NCBI RefSeq assembly: GCF_902488535.1
Contig: NZ_CABTWO010000002.1
Span: forward strand, 1-64,000
Source of the DNA: an uncultured Mobiluncus sp.
Lineage (GTDB): Bacteria > Actinomycetota > Actinomycetes > Actinomycetales > Actinomycetaceae
DNA length: 64,000 nt
Direction of reading: 5' to 3'
The notes under the pieces: model-generated
Databases searched by the model: none
The model's input: the letters and a program-made list of their open reading frames with translations, nothing else
What the model was told of the DNA's origin: nothing
Part shown: piece after piece, positions 9,212 to 17,006 of the stretch
How the letters are laid out: the number at the start of each line of letters is the position of its first letter
How positions within the stretch are numbered: position 1 is the first letter of the stretch
Made by a program: the position numbers and the translations under genes

Positions 9212-10149
9212 TAGCAAGCGCCTGCCTTTCCGCCCCGACCCTCGGTACTTTCGGTGCAAGTTTGGACTGCGGCCGGTTCGTCAAGCGAACCGACTAGACC
9301 TCGCATATATTCTCGAAGATGCGCACCGAAATCAGGATTTTCCAAGGAAAGTTCCATCTGCGCTTGCAAGTATCCGGTCAAATTGCCGGTATCGAAGTGA
9401 CGCCCACGCGAAACGACCCCCCAAACGCCGCCTCCTTCCGTGACAGGAATTTCAGCAAAGGCAGCCAGAGCGTCGGTCAGTTGGATTTCATTGTTGCGTC
9501 CCGGTGGGGTTTGGGCCAAAATGTCAAAAATACGTGGGCTCAGCACGTAGCGTCCCATCAGGGCATAGGGCGAACGAACCTGATCCGCATCCGGTTTCTC
9601 AATGATGTCAGCAAGCTTGAACACTGCGTGCCCCGCGGCTGCCGCACCCAAGTCAACTGGCTCGACCCGTGCGGAACTGTAAAGTTTCGCTTCCGCCACG
9701 CTGACTTCCATCAGGGCCACCACGCACCCCCCAGTCACCGCGTGCACGTCCAACATAGTTTGCAACAGAGGATCTTCGGGGTGATACAAATCATCCGGAA
9801 GCTGCACGACAAAAGGCTGTTCCCCCACGGAATCACGAGCCTGCAGGACGGCGTGTCCCAATCCCCGGGCCTGTTCCTGCATCACCAAATCAACTTGGGG
9901 CAACGGCAAGTCTTGCTGACTTAACTCGCAGTCTTCGTGGGTAAAAAAATCTTTCAGAGCCGGCTTTTGAGGGCTGGCCACCACGTGAAACTGCTCAATA
10001 CCACAGCGGACGGCTTCCTCAATTACCGTCATGATTACCGGTCGATTCACCAGGGGAAACAGCTCTTTTGGCACGGATTTGGTCAGAGGATACATCCGGG
10101 TTCCCTTCCCAGCGGCGGGGATAACGGAGCACCTAACTTCTAAACTCAT
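9211..10149 (-). CDS. galU: UTP-glucose-1-phosphate uridylyltransferase
   Basis: Makes UDP-glucose from UTP and glucose-1-phosphate, the sugar donor for wall glycans and glycolipids. At 312 residues it has the nucleotidyltransferase signature VIPAAGKGTRMYPLTKSVPK at the N-terminus and KELFPLVNRP just after. QEQARGLGHAVL and VQLPDDLYHPEDP (metal-binding Asp) follow, with IIEKPDADQVRS later on. First gene of a four-gene minus-strand operon. Its start is divergent from the cyclo-ligase, with a 76-base shared promoter gap. Confidence 0.93.
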   Translation of the reverse strand: MSLEVRCSVIPAAGKGTRMYPLTKSVPKELFPLVNRPVIMTVIEEAVRCGIEQFHVVASPQKPALKDFFTHEDCELSQQDLPLPQVDLVMQEQARGLGHAVLQARDSVGEQPFVVQLPDDLYHPEDPLLQTMLDVHAVTGGCVVALMEVSVAEAKLYSSARVEPVDLGAAAAGHAVFKLADIIEKPDADQVRSPYALMGRYVLSPRIFDILAQTPPGRNNEIQLTDALAAFAEIPVTEGGGVWGVVSRGRHFDTGNLTGYLQAQMELSLENPDFGAHLREYMRGLVGSLDEPAAVQTCTESTEGRGGKAGAC

Positions 10150-10225
10150 GAATCAAGCCTAATCTATCCCGATGCAATAACAAGATAAATGAACGTAAAT
10201 CAGGCACAATGTTAAGGTGCATGAG

Positions 10226-10873
10226 ATGGAGCTAAACTTACCTGATTTGCGTGGGCAGGAGCCCGAAGATGCTAAGCAGCAGTTGAGACAACTCATTCGC
10301 GGATTTAGGGAACGGCTCAGTGATAGCCAGGTTTCCCAGGCCGGTCAGGAAATTAGGGATCGAGTGCTGGAGTTCGCTACCGACTTTCACACCATTGCCT
10401 GCTACGTCTCAGTTAAGAAAGAGCCTCCCACCCTAGATTTAATCGAGGCACTTTACCAACAGGGCAAGCGGCTATTGGTGCCAAAGCTGGGTTCCAAGCT
10501 AAACCGTGACTGGGCTTATTATGCGGGTCGCGATGATTTAGCCAACCGCTCCCCGAACAGGCCGATGGAGCCCAGCGGAGACGCTTTAGACTCCTCCGCC
10601 TTAGCGGCCGTGGACCTGGTAATCACCCCCGCTCTGGCGGTAGATCGACACGGAAATCGCCTCGGCCAAGGTGGAGGCTGGTATGACCGCGCTCTGCCCT
10701 ACGTTAAGAAACAGACCCCTATCTATGCGCTGTGCTACACCCATGAGCTGCAGCGGGAACTAATCCTTCCCACCGACCAGTACGACATTCCGGTGACTGG
10801 CGTGTTGACGCCCTCATGCAGTTTCAAGTTGGCAGGCTCCGAGTTTCAAAAGTCGGGAATTTTGCCCGCTTAA
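10226..10873 (+). CDS. 5-formyltetrahydrofolate cyclo-ligase
   Basis: Converts 5-formyl-THF to 5,10-methenyl-THF using ATP, returning a storage folate to the one-carbon pool. The 215-residue product has the diagnostic GNRLGQGGGWYDRAL loop near residue 150 and the N-terminal segment RQLIRGFRERLS. A GTG nine bases earlier (10217) is in frame, but AAGG at 10214-10217 is better spaced for the ATG used here. Divergence from galU is the standard actinobacterial arrangement. The small FmdB-type zinc-ribbon gene that often follows is absent; a SAF-domain gene comes next. Confidence 0.9.
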   Translation: MELNLPDLRGQEPEDAKQQLRQLIRGFRERLSDSQVSQAGQEIRDRVLEFATDFHTIACYVSVKKEPPTLDLIEALYQQGKRLLVPKLGSKLNRDWAYYAGRDDLANRSPNRPMEPSGDALDSSALAAVDLVITPALAVDRHGNRLGQGGGWYDRALPYVKKQTPIYALCYTHELQRELILPTDQYDIPVTGVLTPSCSFKLAGSEFQKSGILPA

Positions 10874-10920
10874 TTCTCTCCCATAGGCCTTTTATACTGC
10901 TGTTTTACTCGATCACAGGA

Positions 10921-10964
10921 GGTTTTCCACAAGGGCGGTAAAAATCGGGTTTTCCACAGGTAGA
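10921..10964 (+). repeat. 44-base double TTTTCCACA element, copy A
   Basis: GGTTTTCCACAAGG, then a 12-base spacer, then GGGTTTTCCACAGGTAGA. The same two blocks with the same 12-base gap, but a different spacer sequence, recur at 50765-50808. Each block carries TTTTCCACA, one mismatch from the DnaA box TTATCCACA; the two are 27 bases apart. The element sits 48-91 bases upstream of the SAF gene start, so it probably belongs to that promoter region. Confidence 0.8.
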
Positions 10965-11011
10965 CAACCACGGTGGTGGCGTGTGGTCCGTCATCTTCCT
11001 AGCGTGGACTC

Positions 11012-11608
11012 ATGAACATAAATCGTTTTTGGAATTGGCGTTACCCTCTCGCCGCGGGTTTGGCTATCTTGGCCGTGTTCGTTGTGGTAACGCTCTTTTT
11101 ACCTGAGAAGGCCGCCGCCACCGTAGTGGTGGTCAAACACGAAGTGTGTGCCGGCTGTGAAATTACCGCGAAAGACGTGGGGCTTTCCGCTTTGGCTCCT
11201 TCCGGTGTTCCCCGAGACCACTATCAAAAAGCTGACCGTGTCATCGGGAAAACCGCCGCGGTTAATTTGTCTTCCGGAACCGTGCTGCAGCCTGCATTGT
11301 TGGTGGAAAACGCGGTGGAGGATCTGCGGACAGGAGAGGTCGCCTTCGCTGTCGAAGTCAGCGACCCTGCGGTGGCGGGGTTCTCCAAGACCGGGCAGCG
11401 GGTAGAAATTTGGTGTTCCGGAGGGAACGTGGATGGGGAACTGTTAGCTTCCAATGCCCGAGTTGTCGGGGTAAAAGCCGTTTCAGAAAGTTTTTTGGGC
11501 ACCGGAAACTCCGCCTCTATCGCTTACTTGGCGGCTCCCGAGGACGAAGCTCGCCGAGTCATCGCCGCCAAAGCCGACTACGACCTCAGTTTCGTGGTTC
11601 GCCGATAG
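11012..11608 (+). CDS. SAF-domain protein (CpaB/FlgA-like), membrane-anchored
   Basis: A 198-residue protein with a short basic start, one membrane helix (about 12-31), and an exported SAF domain (about 38-100; VVVVKHEVCAGCEITAKDV opens it). SAF domains occur in the pilus assembly protein CpaB and the flagellar protein FlgA. No Tad/Flp pilus genes are nearby, so a pilus role is only a guess. A CxxC pair (C47, C50) lies at the start of the domain. The promoter region carries copy A of the double TTTTCCACA element. It converges with the small minus-strand gene, 11 bases away. Confidence 0.8.
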   Translation: MNINRFWNWRYPLAAGLAILAVFVVVTLFLPEKAAATVVVVKHEVCAGCEITAKDVGLSALAPSGVPRDHYQKADRVIGKTAAVNLSSGTVLQPALLVENAVEDLRTGEVAFAVEVSDPAVAGFSKTGQRVEIWCSGGNVDGELLASNARVVGVKAVSESFLGTGNSASIAYLAAPEDEARRVIAAKADYDLSFVVRR

Positions 11609-11619
11609 CTGATACCAGA

Positions 11620-11877
11620 CTACAGCTTTCCGAAATGCGGGGGAATGTCTGCTTTCAGCCGTTTGTCATTGGATTCGTCGATTTCTTCTGGTGTTTCCGG
11701 AGTCGCCTCAAGGTTACCTGGGCCGGGAATCGCGAAAGGGTTGGCTTTGCCTTCGTCCTGCTGGGAGATATAGGTGGCGCGACGGTGGCTGCGAATTCGC
11801 CGGCGTTGCCTTTTCGGTTCAGGCTGAGCCTTTTGAGCGGCAAAAATGTCGAGCGGGGTAGGTTTGTTCTGTTCCAT
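11620..11877 (-). CDS. small basic protein of unknown function
   Basis: An 85-residue protein starting MEQNKPTPLDIFAAQ. It has a strongly basic middle (KRQRRRIRSHRR) and an acidic, Pro-rich second half ending PPHFGKL. No family was recognised. The ATG lies eight bases after the stop of the large helicase-like gene, with GAGGAAAA as ribosome site formed over that stop, so it is very likely translated from the same message. Its basic patch could bind nucleic acid (inference). Confidence rests on spacing and ribosome site. Confidence 0.6.
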   Translation of the reverse strand: MEQNKPTPLDIFAAQKAQPEPKRQRRRIRSHRRATYISQQDEGKANPFAIPGPGNLEATPETPEEIDESNDKRLKADIPPHFGKL

Positions 11878-11885
11878 CGTTTTCC

Positions 11886-14800
11886 TCACAAGGCAGCGTT
11901 GCGCCGACGTACCACGTGGCGCAGCACAGCGTCGACTTGGGCGCCGCGACGCGATAACTCTAAGGTTTCCCGCAGTTCGTTCACCTGCTGGTCCTCGTTT
12001 CGTGCCACCCCGTCGGATTGAATCCACTCCAGCAGCTCGTCCAACTGGTCGTCTCCATAGGCTGCCAAGGGCAACCCTTTGGCAACCGGGGGACGTGGGC
12101 CGCGAGCGGTGCCGACCACGCGAAGGTTCGGGACGGCGGGACTTTCCGCAGAAGTCTCCTTTTCGGAGGCTGTCTTGACAACGTCTTCAGCAGGGGTTTC
12201 CTCAGGGTCCTGCGGCGCGGCGGAGGTCAATGAAGATGTATCTGTACCGTTCAGTACAGAATTTGGACTATCTGGTTCGTCGGGAAGTTCGATTTGGGGA
12301 GCCGCGATGAGCGGAACCGAAAGGGCATCTTGACGGCTGACTAAAGCCGTTTCCACCGCATGGCGAACCTTTGCCGCCTGTGCCGCCGGGTTCGCAAAAA
12401 CTTCCATGGTGTAGCAGGTAATGACTTTCCAACCGGCCGCTTCTAGGCGGGCGGGCCACAGTCTCTCCCGTCTGCGCAAGGAAGGTTCTCTCACGTAAGT
12501 GTCGTCATCGGTCAGCACCGCCACCAGCAGTTCACTGGGTAGCTCGGCAGACCCGATGGCTAAGGGAATCTGAATACCGTCGTTTAATCCGAAGCGAGGT
12601 ACCACCGTCAGCCCTGCTCGCCACAGACGCTCCGCCAAATCCACCAGCAGGCGATCCGGTTCCGATTCGAAAGATTCCGGGGTAGTTAAAGCCCGTTCCA
12701 TACCTTCGGGGTTGTCGGAGGAGTCCAGCAAATCCACCAGCATTCGAGCCCCCGGCTCACTAATCTTGGACGCATCGACCTCATTGGCTCTAAACGCGCT
12801 AACAATTTCGAGCCGTTGGCGCACGACTTCCAGACAACCCACCACGTGAGCGACCCCGGAGGGGCCGGAAACTGGGCCAAAGTTCAACTGCACCCGCCCG
12901 CGCGGGGTCTTGGACATCCCCAAACTCATAATCACCACGTCACGTCGCAGCCCGCCAGCCGCAGCGGAATCAACCACAACGAAGGGCTCCCGCGCGTTTC
13001 CACTTTGAAAGAAAGCCTGAGCCTGCGGCACTTTTACCAAAGCATCGCTCAGGGCGGAACGGATCCTCGCCACCCCCCCGGGATTCAGACAGACCACCGC
13101 CAGGGACTGGGAGGCTCGGTTCAGGGCGTGATCCAAGACCAACTCCACCACGCGCGAAATTTCGACCCGAGAGATTACGGGCGATCCATCCCGCGCCAGA
13201 GGCGCTTCCGAACCGGTCACCACGTGGAGTTTCACCAGTGAGGCCGGGCGGGGAGACGGCACGGGCGCCACGGATTCACCGTAACCGTGACTCGCCAGGA
13301 ACAACGCCACCTGCTCAGAAAGCTCACCCAAATCCGAACGCAGGGACACTACTGGCAGGACTTTCGCTGCAACCTGAGTAAATCCAGTCCACCCTCGCCG
13401 GGAATCACCGAGCACCACCAACTGCTTCGCCCGCGCAATGAGCGGAATCACCTGAGACAAGCTCATAAAATCCAGATGGTCCAAAACCAGAACTTCGATT
13501 GTGGAACTTCCATAAATCTGAGCCAGCAGGTAAGGCGAAAGCGCCCAGACGGGACGCAGATGGCGAACGAGAGGGGCAAAACTTTGGAAGTCAGACAACT
13601 CCGCCGTGTCCCCAGTCTCTAACACAGATTGCAAAGCCTCAGCGGTCGGAGCTTGGGCTTGGCGCGCTTGATCCGCCAGTTCGTGCATGGCTCGCGCCAC
13701 AGGGAAAGGCAATGATTCGATTTGTGCCAAATCCAACGAACGCAAGGTATCCGCCAGCTCATGCATGGCTGCCCCGTCTATACCGGCCAAGACCGGGTCG
13801 CTTTGCATAATCTTTAGCAAGATAGCTGACCACCAAGCCAAGTCCAGTTCTGCCAGAGCTAAATCAGCAGGTACTCGCCGGGTCCGTAAATCATCGAGAA
13901 GCGGCCCTAACCCAGAATCTTTCAGTTCCTTTAGTAGCTGCACCTGCCCGGGCAGACGTAAGGCCTGGTCCGTAGTTTCATCTAGGGATTTAACTAAATT
14001 CAGAAGGTCGGATAGAGGCACTTCCTCTGGTTTCGCCCCTTCCGGGGTGGTGACTTGGCCGAGAATGGGGGCAAGTTCCGCAACCTCGGCAAAAACTTGC
14101 GCCGAAAGTTCCTGTACCGCCTCAAAATCTTGCGGAATTCGCGGCCATGCCCCCGGCAGCGCATGGCGGCGCCACAGGTCACGGAAACTTTGGACCCGCA
14201 CCAGTTCATCGTGCAAATCCCGGGGCACCACTCCCGGACGCAGCGCATCCTTGGCTTGCTTCACCAGACTGCGCTTATCCCTTCCTTTCATCGGTAAGGA
14301 GCGTTCTTGACGCCATTTGCGGCTGGCGGTAGCGATGACCATATCCGCGGCCGAATGCTCAAAAATTCCGGGTTGGAAAATATCTAGAGATTGTGCCACT
14401 CCCTTTAACATTCCCAGCTGTTCTTTCCAGGCGTTCAACGTGGGGGCGAGAACCAATCCAGTTTCTTCGCTGACCCGCTCCAGTTCCTGATGCAGAGTTT
14501 CTAGGCGACCGTCCGCCAGGGCATGAATTTTCTCGATGACATCCTGGGCATCCGCTTCGGTGGAAAGAACCACGCCTTTCCAGGGGGATTCTTGCAGTTC
14601 CGGCCCTAGCAGGCCGGCATCTTGGGCTCGGGTCAGCAGCTCACGAGCCCGTTCGCGTCCTTCTTTGCTGGAGTGTTCGTCATCGGCAAGTTCCAGTTTC
14701 ACCTTGGTGCGCGGTCCCGGCTTTGCGCTGGTTAGGTCCGCGAGAGCCTGCAGTGCAGCATAGGCGGAAACTCCCCACGGCTCACGCACCACGTGCAAAC

Positions 14801-16157
14801 GCTGTGTATAGGCACTGAGTTTGTCTCGAGTTTGGCGCAGCCTCTCGTGAGCTTCGCTCAACTCCGTAACCGGCACGGGCGGCTGCGGATACGCGGTGTC
14901 CCCGCTCAAAAGTTGGTCTCGTAGAGCACTGCGCCACTCACCAGCCCCGGTCAGATCCAACACGAAACGGCCCAATCCGGCCTTTTGCAAACCTTCCACC
15001 GTGGCCTTACCAATTCGGCGCACTCCCGGTACGTAGCAAACGTGTTTTCCGCTGGCGCCACAATCGGCCAAAATGGCTTGAACAGTGGATGAACCGGGAG
15101 CCCCCGGAGGAACCTCAACAAAAATGGAACGTCCACTGGCGACCAGTTCTATAACTCGTGCTTGGCTCACATCCAAGTCGCCAATACCGCGTTCCAAATC
15201 CGGGTCCCGGTCCGCCGGACTGGTTTCAGGCAGCGGCTCCAAGAGCTCGGCAGCTGCCGATTTGTCTCCCGCAAAGGCTTTGACCAGCAGATTTTCACCA
15301 GCCACCGGGAGGATGGTGTCCCAATCCGAACTGAGTACCGCGCTGGATACCCCCAGATTAGCAACCAGCAGGTTTTCTTTGAGGTCAAAACCCGGTATAA
15401 AGTCCTGTCCTGCCCGACGAATCGCCTCGAGAGCTGAGGTCACGTTCAAGCGGCCGTCCTCTAAGCTCGAAGCAATTATGGCTTCAGGATTGCAATCGAT
15501 CTGACGATCTCGAAAAACTTTCACCAAGACCGGGTTCATCACTACCGATCCGCCCATTTTCAAGGTGTAGTCCCCGTCAACCGCTTCCAGTTCCAGCGGA
15601 CGCATCAGCACCGGCAGGTTGAATCTCTCCAATTTGAAATGGCTCAGTTCGGGGCGCGTTCCCCGTTCGGATTCTTTAAAAGGCGGCAGTTGCGTCCAGT
15701 TCGCGACCCCAATCACCAGATTGGTAGGGTACAGCCCGCAGCGAGCCACTGAGGATTTCTTTTCGGCGTCAATTTTCCTCATCACCGTTCGGGCGGCACC
15801 CAAAGTAGTGCTGTCGCGCAGCAACGAAGATAATTTCGTCAGCCTACCGCCATACAGCTGGGCTATTCCCGCGGGATGCGCCCCGGTCAATTCCAGAAGG
15901 TTCTCGAGCGCATCGATGTCGCGTATCCCCCGGGCTCCTGGTGAGGCCGAAGCTTCCTCAGCCCACAGCGCCAGACGCTCCTGAACCGGATCGACTGCTA
16001 CAGACTGCAAAACCTCGGTGGCAGCGTCACTCTGATCAGAGGAAGCGGAGGCGGGATTTTCCGCGCTTTCCCCGGGGCTTTGTACCGGCTGTTCCAAATC
16101 TTCTTCCACATATCCACGATATGTGAAATATGGCACAATTCCGCGATGGCACGCCAA
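11886..16157 (-). CDS. DUF4011/SF1-helicase-like protein with degenerate ATPase motifs
   Basis: A 1423-residue protein with the layout of the large actinobacterial DUF4011-type superfamily 1 helicases: a long N-terminal region, a helicase core interrupted by a helical insert (about 430-880), and a C-terminal endonuclease-like domain (about 1210-1275, with AVLTDDDTY and the RRRERLWPARLEAAGWKVI block typical of the Vsr-like MTES_1575 group). The Walker A site, normally GPPGTGKS, reads VPPGAPGSST (about 349-358), with no lysine. The Walker B/DEAS box reads VLVLDHLD near residue 890. ATP hydrolysis is therefore doubtful. The coordinate given uses a TTG with no ribosome site; translation may begin at a GTG 7 or 16 codons later. 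Confidence 0.7.
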   Translation of the reverse strand: MACHRGIVPYFTYRGYVEEDLEQPVQSPGESAENPASASSDQSDAATEVLQSVAVDPVQERLALWAEEASASPGARGIRDIDALENLLELTGAHPAGIAQLYGGRLTKLSSLLRDSTTLGAARTVMRKIDAEKKSSVARCGLYPTNLVIGVANWTQLPPFKESERGTRPELSHFKLERFNLPVLMRPLELEAVDGDYTLKMGGSVVMNPVLVKVFRDRQIDCNPEAIIASSLEDGRLNVTSALEAIRRAGQDFIPGFDLKENLLVANLGVSSAVLSSDWDTILPVAGENLLVKAFAGDKSAAAELLEPLPETSPADRDPDLERGIGDLDVSQARVIELVASGRSIFVEVPPGAPGSSTVQAILADCGASGKHVCYVPGVRRIGKATVEGLQKAGLGRFVLDLTGAGEWRSALRDQLLSGDTAYPQPPVPVTELSEAHERLRQTRDKLSAYTQRLHVVREPWGVSAYAALQALADLTSAKPGPRTKVKLELADDEHSSKEGRERARELLTRAQDAGLLGPELQESPWKGVVLSTEADAQDVIEKIHALADGRLETLHQELERVSEETGLVLAPTLNAWKEQLGMLKGVAQSLDIFQPGIFEHSAADMVIATASRKWRQERSLPMKGRDKRSLVKQAKDALRPGVVPRDLHDELVRVQSFRDLWRRHALPGAWPRIPQDFEAVQELSAQVFAEVAELAPILGQVTTPEGAKPEEVPLSDLLNLVKSLDETTDQALRLPGQVQLLKELKDSGLGPLLDDLRTRRVPADLALAELDLAWWSAILLKIMQSDPVLAGIDGAAMHELADTLRSLDLAQIESLPFPVARAMHELADQARQAQAPTAEALQSVLETGDTAELSDFQSFAPLVRHLRPVWALSPYLLAQIYGSSTIEVLVLDHLDFMSLSQVIPLIARAKQLVVLGDSRRGWTGFTQVAAKVLPVVSLRSDLGELSEQVALFLASHGYGESVAPVPSPRPASLVKLHVVTGSEAPLARDGSPVISRVEISRVVELVLDHALNRASQSLAVVCLNPGGVARIRSALSDALVKVPQAQAFFQSGNAREPFVVVDSAAAGGLRRDVVIMSLGMSKTPRGRVQLNFGPVSGPSGVAHVVGCLEVVRQRLEIVSAFRANEVDASKISEPGARMLVDLLDSSDNPEGMERALTTPESFESEPDRLLVDLAERLWRAGLTVVPRFGLNDGIQIPLAIGSAELPSELLVAVLTDDDTYVREPSLRRRERLWPARLEAAGWKVITCYTMEVFANPAAQAAKVRHAVETALVSRQDALSVPLIAAPQIELPDEPDSPNSVLNGTDTSSLTSAAPQDPEETPAEDVVKTASEKETSAESPAVPNLRVVGTARGPRPPVAKGLPLAAYGDDQLDELLEWIQSDGVARNEDQQVNELRETLELSRRGAQVDAVLRHVVRRRNAAL
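16079..16095 (-). repeat. GGAAC-N4-GGTACAAA polar motif, inside the helicase-like gene
   Basis: One of seven exact minus-strand copies of GGAAC-N4-GGTACAAA. The others are at 1261-1277, 6439-6455, 31230-31246, 39772-39788, 43822-43838 and 55964-55980, plus a one-mismatch copy at 8005-8021. This copy and the one at 43822 share 19 identical bases but are read in different codon frames. Confidence 0.75.
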
Positions 16158-16202
16158 AAGTGGGCGAATCTAGAGGAGGAAATACAGAACCTGTAGTCAG
16201 GA

Positions 16203-16814
16203 TTACCTCACCGTTTCCAGCTGCCCCAACAGACGCTGAATCACCGTTCCCAGCACTGCAATCAGATCCTCGCGACTCATGGAGGCCAAAGGCTCCAGCT
16301 TTACTACGTAACGGGACAGCAAAACCCCCAACATCGCGCTCATCATCAGCTCTACGGGTAAATCCAAATCCGTCCCAATCTGTTCCCTAATACTGGCCAT
16401 AATCTGGTTTTCCACATAGTTCGCAAAGGTCTGCTGAGTCGCCGAATCTTGCAGCAGCAGGTTAAACAGCGTCTCCAAGGTTCCCGCGGTAGCAGCTTGT
16501 TCCCAAGTGTTCAGAATGGTGGCAGCTAAACGGTGTCCGGTTTCTTCTGGGGGACCATCCACCAGCGCCGCTGTCATCAACTGTTGAGGGTCTCCCGGCA
16601 GAGCCAATGATTCCCGCAGCAGCTGAGCCTTGGAACGGAAGTAATACGCGATGAGGGCCGGGTCGACTGCGGCCCGGCGGGCAATTTCGCGATAGGTAGC
16701 GTGTTTATAGTCCAGTTCGGTAAATGCCGCGTTAGCTGCGGCGAGGATTCTTTCTCGGGTTTCCCCTCGCGGTCCCGTGGGTCCTCTTCGAGACAAATTG
16801 GCGCTCTTCCTCAT
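16203..16814 (-). CDS. TetR-family transcriptional regulator
   Basis: A 203-residue one-component repressor. The N-terminal helix-turn-helix (about 18-65) includes RERILAAANAAFTEL and TYREIARRAAVDPALIAYYF, standard TetR features. The C-terminal ligand domain is of the TetR_C type seen in Actinobacteria. It is divergent from the giant activase gene across a 192-base AT-rich gap, so it may control itself and that gene (inference). A TTACGTAA palindrome lies 17 bases before its start codon. Confidence 0.85.
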   Translation of the reverse strand: MRKSANLSRRGPTGPRGETRERILAAANAAFTELDYKHATYREIARRAAVDPALIAYYFRSKAQLLRESLALPGDPQQLMTAALVDGPPEETGHRLAATILNTWEQAATAGTLETLFNLLLQDSATQQTFANYVENQIMASIREQIGTDLDLPVELMMSAMLGVLLSRYVVKLEPLASMSREDLIAVLGTVIQRLLGQLETVR

Positions 16815-16830
16815 TTTAGCAAGCCTTAAG

Positions 16831-16838
16831 TTACGTAA
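16831..16838. promoter_or_regulatory. possible TetR operator
   Basis: TTACGTAA, a perfect 8-base palindrome extended to a near-palindrome AGTTACGTAATT, lies 17 bases upstream of the tetR start codon in the divergent AT-rich gap. Position and symmetry suit an autoregulatory operator. There is no second copy to support it. Confidence 0.35.
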
Positions 16839-17006
16839 TTATTTTTTCGAGTTTCAATATTAATTCACTAGGCTCTCCGGTTACTTTCCCGGTAAACCCA
16901 ATGATTCTGCGTTCTATATTATTCTAATTTCAACACGTTAAAATTTCTCAGTTTTCTGGGTATGTTCCTAGAAAACACGGCAAGGAAATGAATTGAGGCC
17001 CATCGT

